In this document: positions 11,142 through 22,379 of the stretch, one piece after another
Position numbering within the stretch: the first letter of the stretch is position 1
Layout of the letters: the number at the start of each line of letters is the position of its first letter
Assembly (NCBI GenBank): GCA_025677825.1
Contig: JAIXMO010000002.1
Location: forward strand, 930,001-994,000
Direction: 5' to 3'
DNA: 64,000 bases
From: Helicostylum pulchrum
Taxonomy: Eukaryota; Mucoromycota; Mucoromycetes; Mucorales; Mucoraceae
The notes under the pieces: generated by a model
Seen by the model: the letters and a program-made list of their open reading frames with translations, nothing else
Databases searched by the model: none
What the model was told of the DNA's origin: nothing
Program-made: the position numbers and the translations under genes

Positions 11142-12717
11142 ATAATATCAATAAAGAAAAATCTGATTTGCATTTTATTTGACTATGCACGATAAAAGAT
11201 AATCCAGTATTGGCGGGACCGTATTACTCATATAATTTACGGATGTATTGCAATAATCAACATTTAAAAGTTTGACAAAGAGTTAAATAAAACTTTTCTG
11301 TTGGTTGGTTTATAGAGAGTTACAAGTTACATCAATGGTGCATGTACTTTCTTTGTTCGAATTATATATGTAGCTTCAAGAAGAGTCTAGAAGGTAAGGA
11401 TGGGGAACGGTATGTAGACTTATACCGCGAATAGACAAATAAATGCATTAAAGAAACGATAGTTTTGCTTCGAGAAAACCTCCCTTTTTTCTGTGAAATA
11501 TAAAGCAAATGCTTTAGATAGTATTTCGAGTTAATACATTATTAGGGTATGGATTACAAGCTTTTTGTTAAATAAAAGGTATGGCGTTTTGTCAGTGCTC
11601 GAAAACAAGTAACCCGAATATTTTTCTCTTTGAAGGGGTTTCTTTTTTTTTTAAAAAAAAAAAGTCTGCCTAATAATGTAGAATGTATTGACATGACACA
11701 CTACATGAATACACTTTCTTTCTTTCTTTTAAAAAAAATAGATGCAGTCAGAAGGAAACCGAAGGTTTTAAAAAACCATAACTTTATTTTATTTTTGCAG
11801 AATTTTTTAACTTAAACCGGAAAGACAGGATATGCTTCCGAAGGTGTAACAGCATGCTATAGGTGCCTTTTTTTTTTTTTGCAATGCAGTGCATCATTCA
11901 GTGCGTCAAGCATAGAATTTCTTCTAACAACTTTTTTTTTTAAAAAAAAAAATTGTAATTGGGTTACTTTGAATAATGAACATGCAAATAAAGACTATAA
12001 ATGCTGTTCCCAAAAAAAAACATGTAAAATGATTCCATATAAAAAATAATACCGTTACTATATTTAGTTAAGTTTGTTTATTTATCTTGTCAGTTTGTTT
12101 ATTGCAGATCTGTAAATACAAATATATGTGTTTTAAGGAATTATGTTAGTGAAATTCATAATGACTCTACATAGATTAATATATAAAAAGTAATATAATC
12201 GTACAAAGTGAACGCGTAATGCGAGTAACTACAGAAGAAGAACTAATAAAATAAAACCCAATTTCTTTTCTTTTATGTCTGTAGGTTGCTGGTGTAACTT
12301 GCTATTTATTTTTATGGAGTTTTTTTTTAAAGGAGTATAATCACGGTAACACTTCTTTTATATATATAAAAGTGTATATTAAAAAAAAAAACTAGTGGTG
12401 CGCCCACGATAAAATTATATTTCTTTTTTTTCTTGGTAATATTTATAAAAATAAATGCGAAAACGTTGAATTTATGCGAGGTTCTTGATTACAACAAAAA
12501 ATATCACAGGTTTTTTTTGTGAAACATAAATTGTCCAAAAGAAAAAGTAAATGCGAAAAGCGAAATTAATAAAACAAAAAATATATATATATTTTTTTTA
12601 TTGAGAGTAAATAGAAAATGAAAGAAAAAAAGTCTGGGGATATGAAAAATGGGGGTTATAACATGAAAAGAGAGAGAAAACTAAAAGTATAATATCGAAA
12701 CTGGAAAAAAAAAAGAT
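11142..12717. other. Gene-poor AT-rich stretch
   Basis: About 1.6 kb with many A and T homopolymers, TATATA stretches near 12360 and 12585, and only short frames. No gene, RNA gene or element end could be supported. The last part (12600-12717) is the 3' flank of the minus-strand FGE-domain gene. Confidence 0.5.
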
Positions 12718-15567
12718 TTAACATTCACTTCCTTCGAATGAACAATTACCAAGAGAAGAAGCACTCTCTTCAGTGTCTCTAACACAACGGAACCCAATGG
12801 TAGCACAACGATCAACGGAAGGAGACATGAGTAAATATTTACCATGTTCATCATTACGGTAAGCTTGAGGGAAGTATTGCTCGCCGTTCTTGGCTTGGTA
12901 ATAAGATCCACCACGAATAATAGCAGCTCTGGAATGTTCATCACGGTAGACATCTGTCCACTGCCATACATTACCAACTAAATCGTATACACCGAGAGGA
13001 GAACGACCGGCGGGGAAAGAATCGACATCAGCAGGTGGGTGTTCAGGGTAAAGTCTCTCACGACCGCTATAGACTTCAGGTACCTTACATGAATCCCAAT
13101 CATTACCCCAAGGGTAGTTACGATACTCAGTACCGGCTTGCGCAACAAATTGCCATTCCCATTCATGTGGAAGACTACATAAATAAACAGCAGATCAGTT
13201 AATACAATGTAAATAAAAATAAGCTTTTTTTTTTTTTTTGCTTTACCGTTTACCGGCCCATTTGGCGTAAGCTCTGGCGTCTTCAATCGATACGTGTGTA
13301 ACAGGCTTGTTGGCACGAGAAGAGGGGTAACATCCACCAACCCAATGTTTTAAAAAGTTGGTAGGGTCTGCAGGCTTGTAATCGGTTTCATCAACAAACT
13401 TCTTGAATTGGCTTTCGGTGACATTATACGCATCAATATAGAAAGTGTTAATCTTCATGTGGTAAGGAGCATGCGTACGAGAAGGTTGGAATTCCCAAGG
13501 ATATTTGACATCGACACCTGGGTACTCGGAAGAACTTTTTGGATGAGAGGATAAACCACGCACATGGAAATCGAAATGATCACCCTCAATTCTAACCATA
13601 CCGCAGAGGTTCTCAACATGACACTTGGTAACGGTGATTTCATCCAACTCTTGCCACAAGATAGCGCTACTGATAGGGTACTTGTAAAGAGGAGTTCTGG
13701 AGCGATAATGCATGGTCTTGAGGAAGACATCAAAGCCGCAAGGCAGTTCAGAGACGTCACAGGTAGCAAAGATACAACCGTAACCGTGAGGTTCAATATC
13801 GAAACTCAAGGTGGCAAGACCGTCGACAATGTTGGTAGGTGTGATCTCTTGACCGTGCCAGATATCGTAGTATTGAATACCGATATGATAGTTGACAACG
13901 ATTTGATGACCAGTGACTTTAGCAGGACCACGGTTGACAAAAGTCCAGACGATTTGCTCGTCAATGGTACGGCTAGGGAACTTGCTGGAGAAGACGGTCT
14001 CCCAACGCACACAGGGGCAATGAGGCTCCCATTCTGCAGAGGTAAAGAAGTCGGGACCAAAGATACGAAGGATACTACTGGTGCGTCTTAATGCTTCGGC
14101 GTCACGAGGAGCAAGTTGGTTCCATGTACCAAAGATATTTTCCCACATTTCGATACCCAAGCCTAAAATAAATAAATAAAGTAAATATTTTGTTGTTTAT
14201 AAAAAAAAAAAGGATGGTCATTTTGTTTACCATTGAAGAATGCGTGTTGAATCATTGCAGTCTTGTTTCTAGACCATTTATCCGAAGCATGTGTCATATG
14301 TCTAGGTTCCACGAATTTTCTTGAAGCAACAGTGGGAATACGCCTTTTTTTGGGTTTAGTAAAAAATAAAATTGGCGTTAAAACTCATATACTTACAAGT
14401 TTGTCTCGTATTTAGCCATGTCCATAGTATTCCATTGCATAACCTATACAAAAAAGGTTGTTTAATAAAATATGTTACATGATTAAAGATTTGTATGCTT
14501 ACATAGTTATCATCCTTAGCAGGAGCTTGACCAATGGTGTTCTGACTATTTGCTTGCGAGTGATAAACTAAAGGATGACCAATAGCAAGAGAGTTCATCC
14601 AGTAATCTTGTGTAAAGTAGGAGACATCGCTTGTCATACCATCAATATTGTACTCCTCTATTAAAAGAAAAAATTAGCTTTTCTATATAAAAAAATGCGT
14701 GTTTCGATTTGGGTTATTTACTAAAGAGTCTTGGTAAGATATAGCTCCATTGAGCTTGAGGATCACGCTATACAAAAAAAGAAAAAGTTAGCAGATTTAC
14801 TTTTTTTGCTGAATTTTTTTAGTGTGTGACTTACAGTTCCGTTATCCCAACCAAGGACGGGGAACAAAACTTTGATTTTTCTGGTATGAAAGTCTTCAAC
14901 AAGAGAACGAATACCAAGGGTTCCTAAAGAATTAAAGCTTAGTAAAAAGTGACAGTAATAAGCGTGTAAGTAATTTACCTCCGGGAAGACATCTAAAGAA
15001 ATCTTCAGAATTACGACTATCGCAGCCAAGATTAGGGAAAGTAGGCCAAACCTAAATGGTAGGACAGAAAATGCATACAAAGTGAGTACAAAGAAAAAAG
15101 AGGGGGAAAAAAGATTATGTGTACATACAACAATAGAATCAATGGTTCCGAAACGTTCCTCCGCGTCTAATACATGTTGATGAATGTAAATATTATTTAC
15201 TCATTTAAATAAATATTATTTTGTTTACCTTTCAAATATCTGTCGACAGTATACTTGTTGGTTTCGGGGTCAAAGAGGAACAAATCATTCGCCATAACGT
15301 GTGGCTGAACGTAAGTAGTTTGTGCCCACTAACAACAAGTTTATTTAAATGTTTTGTTGTTAACTTTTTTATAATAAAACTTACTTGAAGACCAGGAACA
15401 TCATAACCTGTAGTAGAATGAGTTTCCGTCTTACACTGTTGTTGTTCAAGACGCCATTTTCTCAAACGAGTGTTCCAATCCAAGTATTCACGGGGAGAAG
15501 CAGGTCCTTCAACTTGGTGAGGTCTGAACTTGAGTTGATAGTCTTCAGAGAAAGCCTTGACAAGCAT
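12718..15567 (-). CDS. FGE-sulfatase (SUMF1-like) domain protein with a GH-like N-terminal region
   Basis: Eleven exons on the minus strand join in frame to 738 aa: 15385-15567, 15229-15328, 15129-15166, 14979-15051, 14835-14923, 14722-14767, 14503-14657, 14397-14443, 14231-14343, 13247-14162, 12718-13174. From about residue 515 the protein shows the FGE-sulfatase/C-type-lectin fold: PVTHVSIEDARAYAKWAGKR, LPHEWEW, YPWGNDW, GNVWQWTDVY, IIRGGSY and IGFRCVR. The cysteine pair that binds copper in true formylglycine-generating enzymes was not seen, and no EgtB-type HxxxHxE motif was found, so the reaction is unknown. Residues 1 to about 330 look like a barrel-type glycoside-hydrolase-like domain (VVWPTFPN, FPVLGWDNG, YNIDGMTSDVSYF). 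No signal peptide is seen. It is divergent from INTS13 with 375 bp between the start codons. Confidence 0.85.
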
Positions 15568-15942
15568 TTTTGATAAAAAAAAAAAGAGAAAGAGGGATAT
15601 AAAGAAGAAGAAGAAGAGAAATGGTATTTTTTTGTTTATTTATATATGCTTTTTGTTTTTATTTGTAAAACCTAAAATATATACTTAGATGGAGTTTAAG
15701 CATTATCCCGCAAATACACTTTTTTTTTCATTTACCATAAATAGTCGCTTCCATCAAACCCAAAAGGAGATGTCTTTAAACAGGAAAAAACGAAGCATCT
15801 TTTTGTTTTGTGTAATCTGTGTATCACTTTCTTTTTCTTAATGGCTGTACTTTAATCTTTTTGGGCGCGCGTGTTTTCCCAAGTCACTGGGTTTCGTTGT
15901 TGTTGTTATTTTATTTTTTCTCACTTGTGATATAACATAAAA
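15568..15942. promoter_or_regulatory. Shared divergent promoter region
   Basis: 375 bp separates the start codons of the FGE-domain gene (-) and INTS13 (+), so both promoters must lie here unless they extend into the coding sequences. It is AT-rich, with one GC-rich patch (GGGCGCGCGTG near 15863) and a TTGTTGTTGTTATT run at about 15896. No specific factor site is claimed. Confidence 0.5.
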
Positions 15943-18878
15943 ATGCCCCATACATTTATTATACTCGATGGACACCCAAACGCTTTTATACCAACCCTAA
16001 GAATAGATAACAATACAGTACCACCTACCCGTAAGCCTTTTTTTTTTTTGCTCGCACGTGAAGACATCTTAATTTTCCTATTTAGATCAACTTCCACCAT
16101 TACCTTTATGGGCATGTATGGTACAAGGCACTATAGAATTCTGTCGCGTTGCTTGGGATATTGAACAGTCTAAAAAGAATATTGTAAGCTTAAAAAAAAA
16201 GTTTTCAAGAAAAAAAAAGCCCATGTACCAATTTGTTGTTGTAGATTAACGTTATGGTGGCAGGTAGCGCACCTACTTTATTAAACGAATCAAGTCAACA
16301 AAATATTCAGACGTTGCAGCAACAGTTTCCGGTTGTTCAACCGCGCCAAGCATATGCACACGATAGATTACAACCAACGATTGAAAAGGCGTTATGCAAA
16401 TATTTAGATGAAGCAGCAGCAACAGATAGTTTACAAAGATGTCGTATAGTACTTTTAACTATAGCTAAACAACCCAACGAAAAATCGTTCGAGTAAATAT
16501 TATATAGATCATGTGTGTGTGTGTGTGTATAAACATTATTGAATTTTTTATATAATAGATTTCGTAATAATCCAGAAGATGCAGTTCGTGATATTCGATC
16601 CATGCTTTACGAATCACTCACGAAAGTAAACGACAGTACAAACAAAATCGACCATGTTCAAGTAGATGTGCTAAGACTGCTGCCTTACTCTACTACTACT
16701 ACTGACCAACAACTTGCACCTAAAATTACAAATAAACAAATTTCATCACAAATCACCATGTCTGTGTATAATATTCCTAATGGACCTCAAGATTTAAAAT
16801 ATGCCATGCGCAATCTATCCCAACTGTATTATAACATTAATGTACTGCATATCTCGAATATACCCATGAAATCTGCGGAAAATGCTCAATCCACTCAAAC
16901 GGTTACTTTGTATTACCAAGCAAATGGGAAGCACTTGATTAATCAACAAGAACCTCTTTTAAATTCCTTTATTCATGACCCAAAGTATTTAAAGTATAGA
17001 GAGTTAAGGTTGGTTTATTCTAAACGTAGTAAGCGAGCACTTCCAGGTAAAGCTTCTTTTTTTTATATATACGTAACACTTTTTTTTAACCTTATGTGTG
17101 TGTGTGTGTATAGAATCTGAATGGTGTACATGTATGCATAGCATATCACCAATAAAAGTAAGTATAGAAAGAGAGAGAGAAACTTATTTTTTGTTTATTA
17201 ATATTGCTGTCTCGTAGTTGCGTGATTTAGCCACTGAAGTTTATTTAGGCATGACATTTAAAGGTACACACACACACACACAAAGTATACTTCTCACTTG
17301 TTTAAAATATTTTGTTTCTAGGTAGCATCTCTTATCTCGTGACACATGAAACATCTTCCTCCTACACACACATTCTAATGGCTCAAGATAGTAAGTATAT
17401 TAAAAAAGGAAACAAATTGCGATTTCATCTACTAAATAAAATTATAAATATTAAGGTGGTATCTTTTTACACTGTCTAAACAGTCAACTACAAGCACAGT
17501 TTATTGAATGTGAAAACAAGAGTGTAGGCTTGGTAGGTACATCCACTGTATTTGAGCCCAAGACGCGCGAGATGATGGATACGCTGATTCGACCCAACCT
17601 GTTTGAAAACGTGCACGAGTTCTTGAACGCTACGGATCCGCTCTGCCAAACGATGCCGTTAAACCCGTTACGGTTCTCTCACCATTTGCCTATCATGACA
17701 TTAAACGAAAAGGGGCTATGTACGTCACGCTGGATTGAGAAATCGACTCGATGGCGTACGTGTTTCCGAGATTGTGAAGGCACAGATAAGTTTCCCATCA
17801 CGCTGCAGACGCATCGCCCTATTGCAGATCTTGCAACAGATGTCTTGAACGGGAACCCGACAAGTTCTGGGTTTGGTATTGCGTTTGGGTTGATCCATGA
17901 TTTATTAGAACAGTTGCAGGATGTGATACTAAAGGATAGTATACCGCTGAAGGATGTGAACAAGACGGAAAAGTTGATTCAGTTGATCGTGTCGCAGTTG
18001 GTGAATGGAATCACTGGAGCCAGTCAGAAAATGTTTATTAAGGGGATTAGAAAAGACGACGCGAAAGTCTTGTCAAAGAAGTTAATGGTGGGGTTGTACC
18101 TTGTTGGAAAAAGGTTTATGAACGACTCCAATATACATGAACAGGTAGTAAAAAAGAAAGAAAAAAGAAGAAAGAAAACACACTAAAACTATATATATAA
18201 TAGTTGTGTAGTTATATGCTTTCTACTATCGATACAAATTCAGAAACAACAACAACAATGACCTCTGACGGAGCAGAAGAAGGAGAAGGATCCGAAAAAA
18301 TCAAATCCGAAGACGCTCTTGATTCTGTGTGGAGTCAAGTGAACCGATACGAAACCATGTCGTTACGAGAAAAAGAAGATGCAGCACAAGGGTATTTACC
18401 CGACTTTAAAACAGAGGAACAGCATGGTGCTGCTTTCTCAGGTCAGTTACCGCCTAACCCTGCTCCCAGAATCAACCCAAACTTTAAATCTCGTAGAGGA
18501 AATACACCTACTGCGGCCTTCCCTCCACCCGTCAATAATAATAATAGACAGTATAATAGGTACCATCCACCGCCGCAACCGCAACAACATCACAAGTACC
18601 CTGATCCTGCTTCGGCCGTGCCGTATTTAACGTACGTGGCTCCGACGCTGGAAGAAAAAGCGTACGAGGAAAAAGCCGAGGAAGACGCGTTGGGTCAGCC
18701 GGGAAATTTGTTGTGGCTGTATTGGATGAATGATAAAGTCAAGAAACGAGGCAATGGTGAAGAAGGCGATTTAAGCAGTGGTACCGAATTGGTGTATAAG
18801 AATCATCAGTGGAAACGTATCAAAAAGGAGTTTTTGGGTCGTACTGCTCAAGCTGGAGAAAAAGGCGAAACAATCTAA
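15943..18878 (+). CDS. INTS13: Integrator complex subunit 13 (Asunder)-like protein
   Basis: Nine exons join in frame to 814 aa: 15943-16030, 16086-16183, 16245-16492, 16559-17046, 17114-17157, 17218-17263, 17322-17390, 17456-18144, 18204-18878. The N-terminus (TFIILDGHP) and PLWACMVQGTIEFCRVAWDI correspond to the start of animal INTS13 (VFVVDHCP; LWTC.....EYCRI.YDI). Further matches in order are SNIPMK, LRDLATEVYLGM, and GIFLHCL (animal GEIFLHVL). In animals INTS13 pairs with INTS14 in the nuclear Integrator complex, which cleaves RNA and attenuates transcription. The C-terminal 220 aa are low-complexity and acidic, then proline/asparagine-rich, then end KRIKKEFLGR. Divergent from the FGE-domain gene. 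Identity rests on remembered motifs, not a search. Confidence 0.75.
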
Positions 18879-19130
18879 GCTAAATAAAGATCTTGATATT
18901 TTACTTTTGTTTTATAATCAATAGTTTATAGATTATATTTTTATGTGTGATTTTACCACGCTATTTACACGTTCAGTAAAAAAAAGGGGGAGGGGGAGGG
19001 TTTGGCTATTTGCACGGGATATGCGCACGGGTTACACATCTACTGAAAGTGATTGACTCGTCTTTAATAGCGCACCGTTTTTTTCACACCGTTTTTTTTT
19101 TTTTTTGCGAGTATATCGCATGGCTGTCAT
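18879..19130. other. INTS13 3' flank
   Basis: AT-rich downstream flank with an AATAAAG-type element just after the stop codon and a G-rich run (GGGGGAGGGGGAGGG) at 18986-19000. No gene seen. Confidence 0.4.
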
Positions 19131-19136
19131 GGCTGT

Positions 19137-19266
19137 TTTTACGGCCCACTTTATGACTGTCTTTATGAGTGTGCTTATGGGTGCGCTGGTATGTTTATGG
19201 TTGTGTTTATGGGTGTGTTTATGGCTCACTTTACGGCTGCCTTTATGGCTCACTCTATGGCTCTCT
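19137..19266. repeat. 12-bp minisatellite
   Basis: About ten imperfect units of a 12-bp motif (consensus YTTTATGGSTSN) run head to tail; examples are CTTTATGACTGT, CTTTATGAGTGT, GTTTATGGGTGT and CTTTATGGCTCA. On the minus strand they give a spurious His/Lys-rich open frame (SHKHTHKHNHKHT), which I do not regard as a gene. Confidence 0.8.
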
Positions 19267-19441
19267 TAAAGAATAGAAAGTTCATTTTGTTTTTTTATTT
19301 CACTATTTTATTATAAAAAAAAGGTGCTATTAAAAGGAAAAAAATTAGCGACAGATTTTTTAAACGTATTCTGTGGAATTTGAGGATATTGGAATTAAAT
19401 AATTATCATCTTTTTCTAAACAAGTATCTAGCCATTGACTG

Positions 19442-19653
19442 TTATTTTGTTTTTGCTTTGGGACCAAGGATAGTCTCAATGGCCATGTTTGTTACAGCGC
19501 GATCCAACGAAATCTGTTTTGACATTAAATCAGTGCCTGGTCGTAGTTTACGAGGCAGTTGTAAAGTTACAAGTTCCAAGTTGATATCAAAACCGCCCTT
19601 TGGAAAAAAAATCCGCCTGTATCATCAATTTTAAATGTCAATTGCAAGTTGAC
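19442..19653 (-). pseudogene. Degenerate coding fragment with a frameshift in a homopolymer
   Basis: On the minus strand, VNLQLTFKIDDTGGFF is interrupted at a run of eight T. It resumes in another frame as GFDINLELVTLQLPRKLRPG, then DLMSKQISLDRAVTNMAIET and ILGPKAK, to a stop at 19442. The text is clearly protein-like and unlike its AT-rich surroundings. I do not recognise the family. It could be one exon of a gene whose other exons are gone, or an inserted fragment. No start codon is visible. Confidence 0.35.
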
Positions 19654-20196
19654 CTATCAAGACCAAAATTATGAAATATAGAAAGTAACTATTTTACAGG
19701 TTTTTTTTTAATTTTTTGGGTGATAATTGTTATTGTTATCACTCGTGTTAATACATGTATCCTCCTCATTGTTACAAGCATCGCGTAAGGTACTTTTTTT
19801 TTAATTCATGCAGCAGTCCCATTTTTATGACTAACGAGATAGAACGTTGTGTGCAACAAGAATATCCCCTAATGTTGTTTGTTATTGTTTTTTACCCTCC
19901 ATATACAAACCAGTCTTGCTTTTTAAGAATAAAACTACGTCGATTTCAACTTTTTCTACTATAGAAGATATGTAGTGTAATATCCTGCACCAAAAAGACT
20001 GACCTTCCCCCAAAGAGAGAAGGGTACACAAGACTGCCTTATTTTATCATGATTTTCCTTTTTTAACAAAAAGAGCTTTCTTGTGTTGACCGCTTCACCG
20101 GAGAAAGAAATGACCTCATGATAGGGAAATAAAAAAAGAGTTTTTTTTTCAGGTATTTTCTCTTCTTCTTCTTTACACCTTTTTTTTATTTTTTTA
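19654..20196. other. Upstream region of the carboxypeptidase gene
   Basis: About 540 bp of AT-rich sequence with no supportable gene. The last 60 bp is T- and C-rich (TTTTCTCTTCTTCTTC), a pyrimidine tract typical of fungal promoters immediately ahead of the ATG at 20197. Confidence 0.45.
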
Positions 20197-22023
20197 ATGC
20201 CTACTTTATTTTCCCTTGCCAAGGTGGCAGTTGTTGCCTCTTGTGTATTCAGTATGACGTTCGCTGAACCCGCCATGTTTAAACAACAAGACGCTATTGT
20301 TGATTTTGGAAGAGAAGCTTGGTCTGACGTACAGCATGTATTTCAAAATTCGGCTGATAAGATTCATTCTGCTACGGATAAATTGAAGGAGGTTTTACAT
20401 CAAGGTTCCGATACCTTTACTACTTTTACGCATCCTGCTTTCTCTGAGTATGCTTTGAGATATAAGAAGCCTACTCTTTGTGATCCTGATGTGAAGCAGG
20501 TAATACGATCAATGCAAATTTTCTACTAGTGCGATTTTTTTTAATTGAGTGTGTATATAATAGATTTCTGGTTACTTGGATGTTGGTCACGATAAGCATT
20601 TCTTCTTTTGGTTCTTTGAGTCAAGACATAAACCCTCCAAGGATCCTGTTGTTCTTTGGTTAAATGGTGGACCTGGTTGCTCTTCTTTGACTGGTCTTTT
20701 CATGGAACTTGGGTAAAAAAAGATTTTTTTTAAATAATTAGGAAATATACATATACTTAACCGCCCTTTTTTTTTTCATAAAATAGTCCTTGTACCGTAA
20801 ATGAGGAAGGTACTGAAACTGTACTCAACAAGTATTCTTGGAACGATAAGGCAAATGTTATCTTTTTGGATCAACCCTTGAACGTTGGTTATTCTTATGG
20901 TAGTGGTGGTGCTTCCAACACTGATGCCGCTGCTAAAGACGTCTATGCTTTCCTTCAACTCTTTTTCAAGGAGTTCCCTAAATACGCTGACCTCGATTTC
21001 CATGTTTCTGGTGAATCTTATGCCGTGAGTATTTTATTTTTAAAGAGTTTCATGTCGCTATTGGTGTATGATCACTGGTGGATGTTACCCTAACGGCGAT
21101 TAAACATCCGCTCTTACCTCCCAGATATTTACTAACGCGTTACTTTTTTTTTATAGGGTCATTATATCCCAGCTATTGCAGGTGTTATCAACCGTAATAA
21201 CCAAGAAAAATTCAACTCTTTAGAACTCTTCAAGAAGAAGCACACTTTAGCTCGTGTTAACTTAAAGAGTGTTTTGATCGGTAATGGATTAACCGACCCC
21301 TTGATTCAATACAAGTACTATTCCAAGATGGCCTGTGACAACTCTTACGGACCTGTCTTGTCCCAAGCTACTTGTGATAACATGGACGCTCAATTCCCCG
21401 CTTGTGAACGCTTGATTCAAAACTGTTACGATAGTCAGAACGTATTCTCTTGTCTCCCCGCAGCTATGAAATGTAACAAGGATCAAATTCAGCCTTATCA
21501 ACAAACTGGTAAAAACCCTTACGATGTACGTGAAGAGTGTAAAGGTGGTGGACTCTGTTACGAAATTTTGGATAGCGTTCAAAAGTATTTGAATCGCCCT
21601 GAAGTCAAGGAAGCAGTGGGTGCTAACGTCGATAAATATGAGTCTTGTAATATGCAAATTAATTTCAGATTCCAAATGGCCGGTGATTGGATGCGTCCTT
21701 ATGTCAATGAAGTGCCCGATTTGCTTGAAGATGATATTAAGGTCTTGATTTATGCTGGTGATGCGGATTATATCTGTAATTGGATGGGTAATAAGGCTTG
21801 GACACTTGAGTTACCTTGGTCTGGTCATGCCGAGTTTGCTTCTACAAATGATACCGAATGGCATTCAGATCTCCTTGGTAAACAAGCTGGTGAGCTTCGT
21901 AGAACTGAAGACGGAAGATTTGCTTTCTTACGTATCTTTAATGCTGGTCACATGGTTCCTTACGACCAACCTGAAGCTGGTCTCGATATGTTGCAACAAT
22001 GGGTTAGCGGTGAACTTTACTAA
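20197..22023 (+). CDS. PRC1: Serine carboxypeptidase Y-type (S10 family)
   Basis: A vacuolar-type exopeptidase removing C-terminal residues. Four exons (20197-20499, 20564-20712, 20787-21024, 21157-22023) join to 518 aa. A signal peptide is evident (hydrophobic to about residue 23, ending TFA), followed by a propeptide of about 80 residues, as in yeast CPY. Catalytic residues are visible: [18 protein letters not shown] with the nucleophile Ser (about 228), Asp in DYICNW (about 434) and His in GHMVPYDQP (about 495). Many Cys residues in 330-410 fit the S10 disulfide set. There is no C-terminal membrane anchor, so it is not KEX1-like. Intron 3, at 132 bp, is the longest and interrupts the active-site motif codons. 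Family certain; PRC1 assignment likely. Confidence 0.93.
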
Positions 22024-22379
22024 ACTTCTTTTATTATTATTATTTATTCAAATAAATAAAACTTCTTGTACAAAAAAAATATTTCTATTGAGAAATGTTG
22101 TCATATACTATTTAGTAATTCAAGGAGATAACTAGTTTTTTTAAAAAAGGAAGGTGATCACCGATCGCTTTACATTGATAAACTTCGGTTACTTTGTTTT
22201 GCCGCAAAATTAAAAAGGATAGCGCACTGATAAAATAGAAAGCCAAGATTGATCTTACAAAAGATTACTAATCGTTTTTATTAATTTGTTTCTTTTCATG
22301 CATTATCAAGTGTTAAATTAAAGCTTCACAAATAAGTAAGGCTATATATAAATTTCAGAAGAGGAAAAGAAAGTTATTT

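Noticed and set aside
13564..14091. 175-codon open frame on the + strand
   Set aside because: It lies entirely antisense to the large exon of the FGE-domain gene, whose frame shows clear domain motifs. It is a codon-bias shadow.
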